From Micrasema longulum (taxonomy: Eukaryota > Arthropoda > Insecta > Trichoptera > Brachycentridae), in contig JAGVSM010000224.1 in the NCBI GenBank assembly GCA_022494885.1, positions 186,001 to 250,000 on the forward strand: DNA of 64,000 nucleotides, given 5' to 3'. The notes beneath the pieces were generated by a model. That model was not told the DNA's origin and did no database searches. It was given only the letters and a program-made list of their open reading frames with translations. The translations under genes and the position numbers were made by a program. This document shows, piece by piece, positions 1-34,553 of the stretch. Within the stretch, counting starts at the first letter, position 1; each line of letters opens with the position of its first letter.

Positions 1-77
1 TCTTGTTTTATGAAACCAATGTAAAAATTATCCATCTTAATCCAGTGTTAAAATAAACAAAATTCACACAGAAAAGT

Positions 78-83
78 TTTATT
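78..83 (-). terminator. Candidate poly(A) signal of troponin C
   Basis: AATAAA on the minus strand about 255 bp past the stop codon. Another AATAAA overlaps the stop codon itself (336-341). Which one is used cannot be told from the sequence. Confidence 0.45.
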
Positions 84-336
84 GGAGTTCAAATCCAGTT
101 ACATTTTTTCTGCACTGACAGAAATATTATTACAGGAAAAAATATAAGTTATGAATGTAGACAAATAAAATATTATCCAACTAAATAAACTCATTTGTTT
201 ACATACTCATTATGTTTTCGTTGATGAACAATAATTTGTGTTAATATTTTGTATAAAAGTCCGATGAAAAATAGAAAAAAGGTCTTAATTATAATCTTAG
301 CCTAATTAACAGGTATTTGACTTCTAGGTGCAATGT

Positions 337-23681
<23,345 letters not shown>

Positions 23682-23776
23682 TTTGTACAAGTTGTGTAGA
23701 TGCAGTAAGGGCACAAGGCACAGAAGCACTGACCGCGGCGGCTTACAGTTTGCGGCGCCTTCCGCTGCGGCGTCGA

Positions 23777-23783
23777 TTTTATA
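23777..23783 (-). promoter_or_regulatory. TATA box of the troponin C promoter
   Basis: TATAAAA on the minus strand, about 100 bp upstream of the troponin C ATG, in a short CpG-rich patch (about 23725-23800) unlike the AT-rich surroundings. I did not find a convincing initiator at the ideal distance; a TCAGTG lies at 23727-23732, rather far from the box. The start of transcription is therefore unplaced. Confidence 0.6.
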
Positions 23784-24154
23784 GGGCGTCGCGACGGAAG
23801 CAGTAGGAAAATAAGTATTTTTGGCAGGATTCGTCCAGTCGAGAAACAAACACTGCTGACTGCAAAGAGATGCAATTCTACACACTCAAAGGAAGAGCCA
23901 CTGGCTAGATTAATCATAGGCAAGATATTACAATGTATGTTGACAGAGATCTTAATACCTAAGGGAATGCGGTCTTATAATTTATGTTTCTCGTGACCTG
24001 TGATGTAAGCCCTTTATTTATTAAAAACTTCAAGTACAAAAATACACGCAATATGGCGGGCTTATTGCTAAAAGAGATATCTTCCAGCCAACCATCTTTC
24101 AGTCATAATTTGAATTTTAATTTGAAAAATATATGAATACACAATAATGTTTTC

Positions 24155-24470
24155 AGTCTGTCCAAATGTTTGTAGAGAACGATTAAATTTCAGCCCCTAG
24201 GGAGTTATTTATTAAAGGAATAACCCCCTAAGCCTCTATTAAGAGGCTTGTCAGCAGGTAGGAAAGATGGGATATGGAAGGAGGTGATGAAATATACACC
24301 AAAATAAAATATTAAAACAGAGATGAAGAACATTTTACAGAAGGAAATACGTAAGTCGAAACATTAACAGTTAATGACAGTTCATAAGCCCAGTAAATGC
24401 TTAGACTTACACATTTACTCTTCTTAAATGTTCTCCATCTGTGTTGTGATATGTTAATATATATATATAT
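24155..24470. repeat. Foldback family fragment
   Basis: Has TCTGTCCAAATGTTTGTAGA, CCTAGGGAGTTATTTATT and CAGTTCATAAGCCCAGTAAA, then ACTCTTCTTAAATGTTCTCC. Lies just upstream of the troponin C promoter. Confidence 0.6.
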
Positions 24471-24564
24471 ATATATGTACATGTATTTATTTTCAAAATA
24501 CAGCTGTTTTTTTAGTGGGCGAATATAGCTTGCAATTATAAACAAAAAATATTAATATTATATA

Positions 24565-24834
24565 TCATCATCACCATCATTCCCTTTTCACACCTAACGG
24601 TGCATAGGGCACTGATCGGTACACCGATCACAGCATATTTTAATATTTTTTTTCTTACATGAAGACAAGATGATCAGTCTAACGCTTCAGGTTCCAGTCC
24701 AGGGCCTATGAAATATTCTGGTGTAAAAACACCCTTTGATATAAATATTTTGTACAAACCATGTCAGGAATCGAACCCAAGTCCTCTTGTTTGGTAGGCA
24801 AATGCGCTGACCATTACACCACGAGGCTGACAGA
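24565..24834 (-). repeat. SINE family C, tRNA-headed
   Basis: The minus strand starts CTGTCAGCCTCGTGGTGTAA then TGGTCAGCGCATTTGCC (A box) and, further on, GGTTCGATTCC (B box). A body about 200 bp long ends in GATGATGATATA-type sequence. The head looks like a tRNA, but the fused body and lack of a proper acceptor mark it as a SINE. Confidence 0.7.
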
Positions 24835-25299
24835 AATAACATAAAATTACGAATTACGAAATTCATAAATATGTTATTTTTTTTATCGGTTTAACGACCA
24901 GTTGCCTTTCTGATAATTTGTACAAAAAACATGTAAATATTATATTTATTAAATCAATCATTTTTATACATGATAAATAAAAAATAAAAACAAAAACAAT
25001 TTCTGAGATTGATGTTTTTAATAATACATAATACAGTGTGTTAAGTGCGGAAAAATTGTTTGACATGTGAGAATTATAATTTGGCAGTGATGTATTTCGT
25101 ACGGTCTGTGAATGTTTAGCGAAACGTGGCTTATTACATTAAAAAAAACTGTTACTTACATACTATGCAATCGTATTTTTAGTGAAGAAATATCGCGGTA
25201 CAATAAATATATTCATTTAACTTCTTTAAGACTTTTAATTGAACAAATCAAAAACATGAATAAATTCAAATGAATATTCATTTCATTGTTGATTTCATT

Positions 25300-26080
25300 T
25301 ATTTATTAAGGAAATCATACAGTCTATATATAAATACAAGGTACAAAAGATCAATTAAAAAAAATAGACCAATTACAGATTTCACACTAATTTATTATGA
25401 ATGCAGGAGGAGAGGGGAATAATAATTTAATTCTAAAAAAGTAAAAATATGAATATTAAATAAAAAGTACATAAAAGGGAGGAGACATTGTATAGCTCCA
25501 ACTCTACTTTCCTCCCTCTCTCTCTGCTTCCATTAACATTTATATATCTTTGTAAAAATTTACAACCAACAATAATTAATTAGATGCAGGTAGTAGATAA
25601 ACATATGAATAAGTATAAATTAAGAGTTGAAATCTAAAGTTAAAATTAAAATCAAATGTAAAAGTTGAAATAAAAATAAAACTTAAAAGTTTAAATTAAA
25701 AAGTTTAAATTAAAAGTTTAAATTAAAAGTTAAAATTAAGAATTATAATTAAAAAGTTCAAATTGAAAGTTAAAATAAAAAGTCCAATTAAAAGTTAAAA
25801 GTCAAGCAGGAGATACATTTAAAATGTCTTTAACAGATCTGATAAAAGTATAGTATTTACAATGTAATATTTTGATGTCACTAAAACTGTCATTATAGGT
25901 AATCTGAATTCTTCGAAGAGTGCTATTTTTCAAATAATTAGTCATTGAGTTAGGAATGTCAAAGAGTACAGATTGACGAGTTCTACGGACAGTGACTCGA
26001 TATGAAATGCCTCTAACAATTTCTGGGCTATCAATTAGGTTATAAACAATTTTGGAGAGAAAGCTTATATCCAACATGAT
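25300..26080 (-). mobile_element. Jockey-like LINE 3' end
   Basis: The minus-strand frame 25802-26077 reads LSKIVYNLIDSPEIVRGISY, then VTVRRTRQSVLFDIP and NSMTNYLKNSTLRRI, the C-terminal layout of these LINEs. A 3' region follows with an AAAT-type tail at about 25300-25315. The tandem repeat at 25622-25805 lies inside it. Confidence 0.6.
25622..25805. repeat. Degenerate short tandem repeat
   Basis: Imperfect units around AAAAGTTTAAATT and AAAAGTTAAAATT repeated a dozen or so times. Confidence 0.8.
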
Positions 26081-26081
26081 T

Positions 26082-27335
26082 CATCATCATCATCCCATGT
26101 CCGCTTCCTAGTCGGAGCATATGGTATCCACAAATAGCCTCCATGCATCTTTATTGGCCTCCAACTCCTTTGCGTCCTCCCAAGTCAGGTTCTCGTTCCG
26201 AAGTTCTGACATAAACAGTCAACAGTGGCCTTCCAGGACGTCGAGAACCGGATGCCTTGTAAAATAGGCAAGCTGGGTTAGGCTCTTAGGAGGCATTCGC
26301 AGTATATGGCCTAGCCAACTGTATCGCCTCCGCTTAGTGACAGTTGTCACCGGAGTTTCCTGCGTCTGTTCTCTTCCACCGCACACCCAAGATTCTTCTG
26401 AGACACCTATTCTCAAAACTCAGAATTTTGCTGTTTTGGGCCCTAGTAAGGTGCCACGATTCGCATCCGTAGAGGAGAATAGGTGTTTTGCAGGCGTTAT
26501 ATAGGCAGCATTTGGTTTTCACTTAGTAAATATTCGATAAATGATCAAACAATAGAGAGAGTGGAAATAGAGACTAACTTTAAATACCTCGGCAGTCAAA
26601 TCACTTCTGATCTGGATCCGGATAAGGAAATTAGATGCAGAATAGAAATAGCACGATCAGCATTCAATGGCATGAAATCATTCTTCTGCAGTGATAGTCT
26701 TAATTTAAAACTGAGACAGAGGATGGTCAAGTGCTATGTGTGGTCAATACTGCTCTACGGGTTGAAACATGGACTCTCAAGGTGAACTCCATGAACCGAT
26801 TAGAGGCTTTTGAAATGTGGCTTCACCGGAGAATGCTGAAAATCCCGTGGACAGATTAAGTGACCAACGTGGAGGTGTTGAGACGAGCCAGTGCCGAAAA
26901 AGAACTACTGTCCTCAATAAAACAGAGAAAACTCGCATATCTGGGCCATATCATGCGCGGAAGCAAATATACGCTTCTACAGCTTATTATGATGGGAAAG
27001 ATCGAGGGAAAGCGTGGGGTTGGAAGGCGACAGATGTCCTGGCTGAGAAACATCCGCGACTGGACGGGAGTGCGTGGGGTTGAGGCGCTGTTCCAGTTGG
27101 CGCAGGACCGGAATGCCTACTCTAGAGTGATCGCCAACGTCGGGGAGACCTGATATGGCACAGAAAGAAGAAGAATATTCGCTCTCCAGACAGCCTTCAT
27201 ACTGTTGAATGTGGCTACTACCTGCTACTTCTAACCCTACTCCCAGTTCTTCTTGAAAGCTGCCATTTTCCGTAACATATACTCCCAGGTATTTGAAACT
27301 CTCGACCCTTTCGATGATTTGGTTTGAGTCAGGGG
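26082..27335 (-). mobile_element. RTE-like LINE 3' end, split by a nested insertion
   Basis: Minus strand: RT C-terminal region (KTPILLYGCESWHLTRAQNS, then ENRCLRRILGVRW, RRYSWLGHILRMPP), with a GATGATGATGA tail at about 26082-26095. The upstream part is displaced to 27182-27335 (VESFKYLGVYVTENGSFQ). The copy at 33.4 kb is uninterrupted across the join and shows the original order. Confidence 0.8.
26537..27173 (+). mobile_element. 5'-truncated LINE nested in the opposite-strand LINE
   Basis: Flanked by AATATTCG at 26529-26536 and 27174-27181 as target duplication. Encodes NFKYLGSQITSDLDPDKEIR, then a shift, FEMWLHRRMLKIPWTD and a stop, then KRKLAYLGHIMRG-like and RRQMSWLRNIRDWTG. Ends in AGAAAGAAGAAG. 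637 bp. Relatives at 34.1 and 36.5 kb. Confidence 0.85.
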
Positions 27336-27534
27336 ATTTTGAGCATCAAGGCACGAAGTATCAACCAGTTCATGAGTTTTATTGATTTGTTGATTAAGTA
27401 TTTTAATAAATAATAATCTTTTTTTTACTTCTATAGGCAGTATTATTCTTATTTTTAAGGTATAATGATAAAATACACTAGGATTTAAAATATTTGTAGC
27501 TGGTAAAAATAAACAGTTTTATTTATGCAACAAT

Positions 27535-28145
27535 GTTTAGAGTATGTCTGAAAGTTTACAGACTGGCTGGATTTCCTCCCGAGGGAGTTATTTAGATCTA
27601 AATGAGTTGCAACAGAGAGGGAAAACACTCGAGTAAGAATATGGAAGTCTAGGCTTTAACAGGTTTTTTGACCTGTCATTGGCAGGTTTAAATGGCCACT
27701 TTACACACTGTGTAACATTCACCGTTCTGCCTATGTTTAAACATCCGCATTTCCTCAACCCTTACATCTGTTGATTGTTGTGAAGTAAAAGAGCTGAAAC
27801 CTTCATCATGCAGACAGTCTGCAAACATTTGGACATACTCAAAACATTGTTGAATTTACTAACTGGTAAAAGAAGAAGTATGAAAATTGGAAAATTGTTT
27901 TCAGACTTTGCCTAGTAGGTGAATTGGTTCAGCCGGATGAATCTCATCCACATGATGAATATTTCAGCTCTTTTTCTTCACAAAAGTCAACTGGTGGAAG
28001 AGTTAAGGAAATGTGGATGTTTAAGCGAAGAAAGAATGGTGAATGTTTCACAGTGTGTAAAGTGGTTACTAAAACCAGCCAATGACAGGTCAAAAGCCCT
28101 GTTAACGCCTAGACTTCCATATTCCCTTCTCAAAACGTTTTCCGT
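27535..28145. repeat. Foldback element with long inverted arms
   Basis: Left arm about 27615-27800, right arm about 27963-28142, inverted and diverged (for example TTTACACACTGTGTAACATT against AATGTTTCACAGTGTGTAAA). The centre contains GTCTGCAAACATTTGGACAT and TTGCCTAGTAGGTGAATTGG. This copy shows that the scattered single-arm fragments belong to a foldback element. Confidence 0.75.
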
Positions 28146-28279
28146 TTAAGTTAAGATTTAGTTCGTAAGGATTTAATTATAAATAAATACGTAAATAAAA
28201 AAAATATAAGGATATGTTTAAATCGTTTGGCTTGTAGTGTGGTGATTAATACGTTTAATCACCACACTGCAAAAAACAC

Positions 28280-28625
28280 CACTTGCTTACATTAGAAGAT
28301 CGCCGTCTACTGTTGGACATGGGGGTGCTTCATGACATACTCAGTGGACGCCTTGATAGTCCGGCTCTTTTGTCGGAGTTATCATTAAATGTCCTCGGCT
28401 ACCGCACCCGTCACACGTCGAGCTCTCTATTTCATGTGCCAGCAGTTCGTACGAACTATGCCCAGAACTCTCCACTTATACGTTTTGCTAGTGAATATAA
28501 TTTGAACTTTCCCCTTATTGATCCATTTGATTGTAAAAAAATAACATTTAAAATGCGCGTCTTAAAACATACTTTTTTGTCTTATACTTAGTTTCAATAA
28601 TAAAGTTTTATTTTATTTTATTAAA
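28280..28625 (+). mobile_element. Jockey-like LINE RT C-terminus with 3' end
   Basis: Open frame 28283-28591: LTLEDRRLLLDMGVLHDILS, then SSLFHVPAVRTNYAQNSPLI and LIDPFDCKK. This is the C-terminal pattern of Jockey/CR1-like reverse transcriptases. An AATAAA and an AT-rich tail follow. Confidence 0.7.
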
Positions 28626-28899
28626 TTTTATCTCTAATTTCTTAATATTTTATATATATTTATATTTTCGATACCTGACACCCTCTTTCCAATATAACAC
28701 CCACACACCCACCCTCTCACTCACTTACACTCACACAAACACACTAGTATGTATTGTACGTGTATTTAATGTATTTCTGTGGATATCTGTCATTGGTTTT
28801 ATTCTCTGTATATGTTATTTGTTATATTTGTATTACATGTATTACTGTTGATATCCCCAATAAATAAAAAAAAATTTAAAAAAAAAAATTAAAAGGTAC

Positions 28900-29170
28900 A
28901 GCGTCGTGGCGCAGTGTAGACAGTTAACTGAAAAACCGGCGCGGCGGCGGCGTCGCGGATTCGATTCTGCCCAGTTGCAAAAGAAAATTAATTAAACATT
29001 TTTTTTCAATTGATCCGAGTGTTATGGTGTATTTTTATAACTTTACTTTTAATTCCCCTGTGCCACGTGCCTCTAAAGCCTCTAAATTAGGGGCTAAGAG
29101 GGGTTACTTTTTGAAAATGACACGGTGTACAAGTGTTCATTTATTTATTTATTTTAATGCGTTGTTTAAG
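28900..29170 (+). repeat. SINE family D, tRNA-headed
   Basis: GCGTCGTGGCGCAGTGTAGA is A-box-like and GGATTCGATTCTGCC is B-box-like; the head is GC-rich, then an AT-rich body and an ATTTATTTATTT tail. Not a clean tRNA fold. Confidence 0.6.
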
Positions 29171-29175
29171 TAGGC

Positions 29176-29610
29176 CTTCATGTATGGTGTGGAGTGTTGG
29201 ACACTGAAGGAATCTGAAAAGAAAAAAATTGAAGCTTTCGAGATGTGGTGTTGGCGGCGAGTGCTGCGGATTCCGTGGACGGCCAGACGTACGAATGCAT
29301 CTATTCTCCAGGAACTGGACATAGGAGAAAGATTGATATCCATGTGCGAGAAAGAATCCTGCAGTTCTTTGGGCATATTTCCAGGGGAGACTCTGATAGT
29401 TTGGAGAAAACTATTCTTCTGGGAAGTGTCGAAGGGACAAGGTCGCGTGGACGTCAACCGACAAGATGGAGCGGCACGGTCGCTGAGTTATCAGAATCAT
29501 CACTGACGAATGCCTATACAAGAGCACAATACCGTTCCAGATGGAGGGAGACTGTCCATAGACTAGCTGTGCCTGGAGTCAGGCGTAATCACCATCCTCA
29601 GACATGAGGC
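29176..29610 (+). mobile_element. RTE-like LINE 3' end with frameshift
   Basis: 29180-29340 reads MYGVECWTLKESEKKKIEAF then EMWCWRRVLRIPWTARRTNA. After a frameshift 29330-29605 reads RERILQFFGHISRGDSDSLE, GRQPTRWSGTV and YRSRWRETVHRLA to a stop. One shift apart from a continuous frame, so fairly recent. Confidence 0.8.
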
Positions 29611-29904
29611 ACGAATTGACGAGAGATTTAAGTACGCCTTAAAAGTTATAAAAACGTGAAAAAAAAGATATACAACTACAAGGAAAATTAAAAATTAAAA
29701 AATTTTCAAATTACGGTTTTAAACGAAAACTTTTGACGGAACAAACATTCGTTATACATAAATTAGCGACATAAAATAATGTTTTCATAACTACCTTTTT
29801 TTTACTGCAATATTTCATTATTCCTGAAATTAAGCGTAAGACCACTGATCTTGCCTTTTTGTACCAAATATAGTCATATCTCTGTAATTATATTATTTTA
29901 TTTA

Positions 29905-30058
29905 TGTTTGCACCACAGCAGGCCAGGAGGCCCAATTACAGTGGTGAATTACATGACAGAACACCCAGGATTGAGAAAAATCACATTTTTAATTTTTGTG
30001 TTCTTACCGGGAATCGAGCCCGGAACCTTTCGTGTGTGACCACTACACCACGGAGGCA
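29905..30058 (-). repeat. SINE family B, tRNA-headed
   Basis: The minus strand begins GCCTCCGTGGTGTAGTGGTC, has B box GGTTCCGGGCTCGATTCCC, then GTAAGAACACAAAAATT and a tail with CACTGTAATTGGGCCTCCTG. Five members in the window. Confidence 0.8.
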
Positions 30059-30651
30059 TTATGAATATATACTCGTATTTTGCACGTAGAAATGGTTGAT
30101 GTATTGAAATTCTTGAACGTGCTAATATTTGATGTTCTTGAATTCATGAAATTAGTACAAATAAACAGCGTTTGAATAAATAACTTTAAATCACACAAAC
30201 GTGGTAAATATTTCTCAATCAGATATTGATGAGATCAGTCAGTTAACATAAAACATGTTTTATTGCTCGTCGATAGTATCGACTTTCAAAGTATTCTCTC
30301 TTCCTAAGAGCGAGACGCCGGATACTATATTTAGCTACAAATAGGACTTTGTAATGGGTTAAATACAAGATCAGTACGCAAAAACTGTATTAAGAAGATG
30401 TGCCAGAGGCGAGTGGTTTCGTGATTGCGTTTCAAGTCATCAGAATTGTTATCAGGAAATAAGAAATACAGGATATTTTAAAATCTATATCTATACCACA
30501 GAATTAAGTCTATATGTATATTTATTTATTTATACTTTTACTTTTTTTTTTATACAGAATAATGTGGTGTCCCGTGAGGGAAACATTTTACAATAAGTAT
30601 AATAAAACAAGCATTAAATTAGTTAATTCACATAGTTAACATAATAGGTGG

Positions 30652-30818
30652 CCTCCGTGGTGTAGTAGTCAAGACGCTTGACTCAGGAACGGAAGGTTCC
30701 GGGTTCGATTCCCGGTGAGAACACAAAAAAATAAATGTGATTCTTCTCAAATTTTATTGTTCTGTGATTTAATTCACAACTGTAATTGGGCCGCCTGGCC
30801 TGTTGTTGTACAAAAAAA
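30652..30818 (+). repeat. SINE family B, full copy
   Basis: GGCCTCCGTGGTGTAGTAGT, AAGACGCTTGACT, GGTTCCGGGTTCGATTCCC, GAGAACACAAAAAA, then the family tail ending at the A-run near 30815. The head retains both pol III boxes. Confidence 0.85.
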
Positions 30819-31214
30819 AACGAAATTAATCTAATTATCATCGTAAACAAAATAAGCAAAATAAACTAAAATAATCATAAAAAACAGAATAAATTCAAAT
30901 AAACCTGCGGACTAAATTTCATAATAAGGAAACAATTTTTTACCTATTTGGCTTGATCCACTCTTCGATCTGTGCGCAACTCACCTCCACTATCCATTTC
31001 TTAATAGCAATTTTATATTGAGAGTACTTATTGTCCTTATGGATAATGAAAGTAGATTGTACACTTTGACCGAGTAGAAGTAAGTTGTTTTTGCAGCATT
31101 AGGGTGGAGTATCTAGTAACTCTTGTATTTGTGTGATGAGTTATGGTAGGTAGAAAATAAGGTTTGTGTGGGTACAGTAACAGAGCTTTTACATAAAGTT
31201 GTTTTACATATGTA
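30819..31214. other. Intergenic stretch, nothing recognised
   Basis: AT-rich, no gene or repeat assigned. Confidence 0.4.
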
Positions 31215-31440
31215 ACATTAAGATTTACGAATATGCTGAGGGAGCTAGTTCTGATTGGGAGATGAAAGATTTGAAGGAATATAGATGTTCAAATAGGGGC
31301 AGAATGGTGAATGTTACAGTGTGTAAAGTAGCCACTTAAACCAGCCAACGACGAGTCATAATCACCGTAGATGCCTAGACTTCTATATTACCTTTTCTAA
31401 TATATTCTTTATCTCTGTTGTAATATGTTTATATTAGATT
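31215..31440. repeat. Foldback family fragment
   Basis: GGGGCAGAATGGTGAATGTT, GTGTGTAAAGTAGCCACTTA, AACCAGCC, then GCCTAGACTTCTATATTACC in family order. Confidence 0.65.
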
Positions 31441-31454
31441 AATCAAATTAAAGT

Positions 31455-31740
31455 TTTGAGTTTATCCAAATGTTTCTAGACAGGCTGGATTTCGTCCCGA
31501 GGGAGTTATTCAAATCTAAATTTGTTTATTTTTTACTTCTCAAAAGTCAACAAATTCAAGAGTTAAGGAATGTGGATGTTTAAGCATGGGCAGAATAGTG
31601 AATGTTCCACAGTGTGTAAAGTGGCTACTTAAACCAGCTAATGACAGGTCATAAGCCATGTAAATGTCTAGAGTACCATGTCCCCTTCTCAAAAATGTTT
31701 TCCATCTCGGTTGCAACACATTTGTATTAGATTATTTATG
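31455..31740. repeat. Foldback family fragment
   Basis: GAGTTTATCCAAATGTTTCT, GACAGGCTGGATTTCGTCC, AAAGTCAACAAATTCAAGAG, then GGCAGAATAGTGAATGTTCC and TGACAGGTCATAAGCCATGT. Confidence 0.7.
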
Positions 31741-31879
31741 TAATCTGAGCAAAACAAATCATTTCTATTTTAGAACTCAACGTAAATATTTTATTAAACT
31801 GTGGTGCATTCTTTATAAATTGCAAATTATCTATTAATTTGGTTTTTCCACGCCGTTCAATAAATCAAATGTATTAGGG

Positions 31880-32210
31880 ATTCTGCTAGGCAACACCTGA
31901 TTATATTTTTCAATTCTTATGTTTTAATATTTTTCTTGGACCAGTATCAGAATGTGAATAAAATAATTCGGCCAGAAGGTCACCCGTATTAATAAAGGTT
32001 TCAGCTCTTTAACTTCACAAAGATCAACAGATGGAAGAATTGAAGGAATAAAGATGTTTAAACATAAAAGCAGACTGGTGAATGCTACACCGTGTGTAAA
32101 GTGGCTACTTAAACCAGCTAACGGCAGGTCATAATAACTGTAAATGCCAAGATCTTTATATTACCTTCTCTAAAATGTTTTTCATCTTCATTCATTTGGT
32201 CTTCAAACAA
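31880..32210. repeat. Foldback family fragment
   Basis: GCTAGGCAACACCTGA, TTTCAGCTCTTTAACTTCAC, AAGTGGCTACTTAAACCAGC and GGCAGGTCATAATAACTGTA in order. A small piece with TTGTCTACAAAAATTTGAAC lies at 32385-32430. Confidence 0.65.
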
Positions 32211-32544
32211 TGAAAAATAATATTGAAAATACAGAAATATTAAAATAAAAAAAAATGCACTATTTATTTTTCATCAATTACATGTAAACTCTAGTAAAAA
32301 AAACATTGAAATAAAATTAGGAATATAAATTAAGGTAGAGTAAAAATAATTATACTAATAGCATCCAAGGGAGCTGAACCCAGTCCTTGTCTACAAAAAT
32401 TTGAACAAACTCAAAATATTGTTGAAAATAATATGTGTAACGTAAAAGCAATCACAGTATCTTGTAGCGTAGAAAATTTCCTTTCGAATGACGTATATTT
32501 ATAATTTAATTTAATTGTTTAATCTTTGAATGTTTTTTTTGCCT

Positions 32545-32700
32545 CTTCTTTCACAGCAGAAGCTGCTCGATTGTGGAATAATCTACCTGCTAATGTCAGA
32601 GACGGCGCTTTATTGACATTCGAACCACGAATGAAAAATCACTGTTTTGTATTTCTCCTCCCTCTTTCCATCCCTCTTAACCGCCTCTTCTGTTCATAGT
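32545..32700 (+). mobile_element. Jockey-like LINE terminal fragment
   Basis: Reads EAARLWNNLPANVRDGALLT then FEPRMKNHCFVF, the very end of Jockey/CR1-like ORF2. Confidence 0.65.
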
Positions 32701-32854
32701 AAAGTGTAAATATTTAGTCAATTTTTATGTATTAAAAAAAGAATATACGCACATTAATGTTTAGTTTGATAATGAAAATATTATAATATACCTACAATAC
32801 GTTTGTGGGGTTTGTAGTCCGATGGATTACAAACCGATTGATGATACACATATG

Positions 32855-33282
32855 TGCAACCATTTCAACTGAAAAATAGAGCGACGACCGATGAAGCAAG
32901 CCATAATTTTATATCGAATCAAATACTACATATTCTGCAAGTCTAACAGTATTGCAGATAACGACGAGAGCAACGTCCTGCAGTACATTATCATCGCTCC
33001 TACCATGGAGAAATGAAGAACAAAGGAACGTGGCCTATGGAGAGACCACAGGGCGTGGTAACGTCTAGTCAGCCCAACAAGTCAGTTCAGCGCAGTCACT
33101 CAGTTTCAGTAAGTAGTCCAAGTGCAGCCAGTTCAACACCTCATTGCCGTAACAGTCCCGCTACATAATTCAATTGATTATTTATTTTCCATGTAATAAA
33201 TACGCATTAAACAGCAACCTCGTTACTTCTGTCAATCTCCATCTGGAGTAGGAGCTTCATCACTCAGCCACTAAATCCTACA
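32855..33282 (+). mobile_element. Solo LTR of a Gypsy-type retrotransposon
   Basis: Starts TGCAACC, ends AAATCCTACA, and is flanked by TATG at 32851-32854 and 33283-33286, giving a 4-bp target duplication. An AATAAA near 33200 fits the R region. No internal domain or second LTR, so probably left by recombination between LTRs. Family assignment is by end sequence only. Confidence 0.65.
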
Positions 33283-33394
33283 TATGAATATACCACTAAT
33301 TATCTCAAATTAAACGTTTTGGGTTGGTAGGAAAAAATTGCCTTCAGGCAATATGCACGCCCTTTTTTTTCAGTTTCAAATTTCAGGGAGTATA

Positions 33395-33950
33395 TGTCAC
33401 AGAATGACAGCTTTCAAAAATAACTGGGAGTGCGGTTAGGAGTAGCAGGTGGCACATCAAATAGTATGAAGGCTGTCTGGAGATTTACTCAGTAAAAACC
33501 AAATGCCGCCCATATAACGTCTGCATAACACCTATTCTCCTCAACGGATGCGAATCGTGGCACCCCACTAGGCCCAAAAACAGCAAAATTCTGAGTTTTG
33601 AGAATAGGCGTCTCAAAAGAATCTTGGGTGTGCGGTGGTTTGCTTTGTGAGAAATGCAGTGATAAGAGAACGGATGCAGCAAACTCCGGTGAAAACTGTC
33701 GTCAAGCGAAGGCGATACGTTTGGCTAGACTTTATACTGAGGATGCTTCCTGAGAGCCTCAACCACGCTTGCCTACTTTAAAAGGCTTCAGGTTCTCGAC
33801 GACGTCCACTGCTGGGTGTTCGTCGGCAGTTTATGTCAGAACTTCGGGACGAGAACCTGACATGGATAGATATGCACGGAGGCTCTTTGTGGATACCACA
33901 TGCTCCTACTAGGGAGTGGATATGGAATGATGATGATGATTATGCATATG
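33395..33950 (+). mobile_element. RTE-like LINE 3' end, GAT tail
   Basis: Same family as the split copy at 26.1-27.3 kb: shares CTGGGAGTGCGGTTAGGAG-type sequence, GTATGAAGGCTGTCTGGAG, GATGCGAATCGTGGCACC and CTTGGGTGTGCGGTGG. Encodes KRRRYVWLDFILRMLPE with many stops. Ends ATGATGATGATTATG. Confidence 0.8.
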
Positions 33951-34109
33951 AATATAAACCGTATATGTACGTACAGTTTTACATACACATTTTTTAACTT
34001 TGTGGGATCATTTTTAAATTAGGATACAAACAGATAACTTATGTTAAAACCCAATATTATTTAAGCTTCTAATATCAGTATTTATTTAGTGAGTAAAAAT
34101 ACCAAGATT

Positions 34110-34543
34110 CTTCTTCTTTTGCCGCTCCTACCGGAGGTTGGTCACCATCGTTCTAAATTCATCACAATCCTAGGCCAGTCTAATCAGCGCTGCTGCATCC
34201 GGCACACTGAACCACTGTCTGAGATTTCTGAGCCATGATGCTCTTTTCCGTCCTATACTCCGCCTGCCTTCTATCTTTCCTTCCACAATAAGTTGGAGAA
34301 GGGCATACTTCTCATTGCGGAATATGTGATCAAAGTATGAGGCTTTTCTTCTTTTGACAGTGGTCAGCAAATCTCTTTCTTTGTGCATAGCGCTTAAAAC
34401 TGCTTCATTGGAGAGATTCGAAGCATTCTTCTGGACAAGTAAAGTTTGAAGGGCTCAATTTTGTTCATAGTTGAAACTTTAAGTGTCCAACCCTCCACTC
34501 CATACAGCAACTCTGGCAATACATAAGCTTATGTGCTTATAAT
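34110..34543 (-). mobile_element. 5'-truncated LINE with target duplication
   Basis: Flanked by TACCAAGATT at 34100-34109 and 34544-34553. The minus strand encodes KRRKASYFDHIFRNEKYALL, QLIVEGKIEGRRSIGRK and RASWLRNLRQW, then ends GGCAAAAGAAGAAGAA. Same family as 26.5 and 36.5 kb. Confidence 0.85.
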
Positions 34544-34553
34544 TACCAAGATT

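Noticed and set aside
24764..24832. tRNA-like sequence with A and B boxes
   Set aside because: It is the head of a SINE: a repeat body follows directly, and similar heads recur in other SINEs. The same applies to 30652-30725 and 59590-59660.
29149..29457. 102-codon minus-strand frame
   Set aside because: It is antisense to a clear plus-strand LINE reverse transcriptase remnant.
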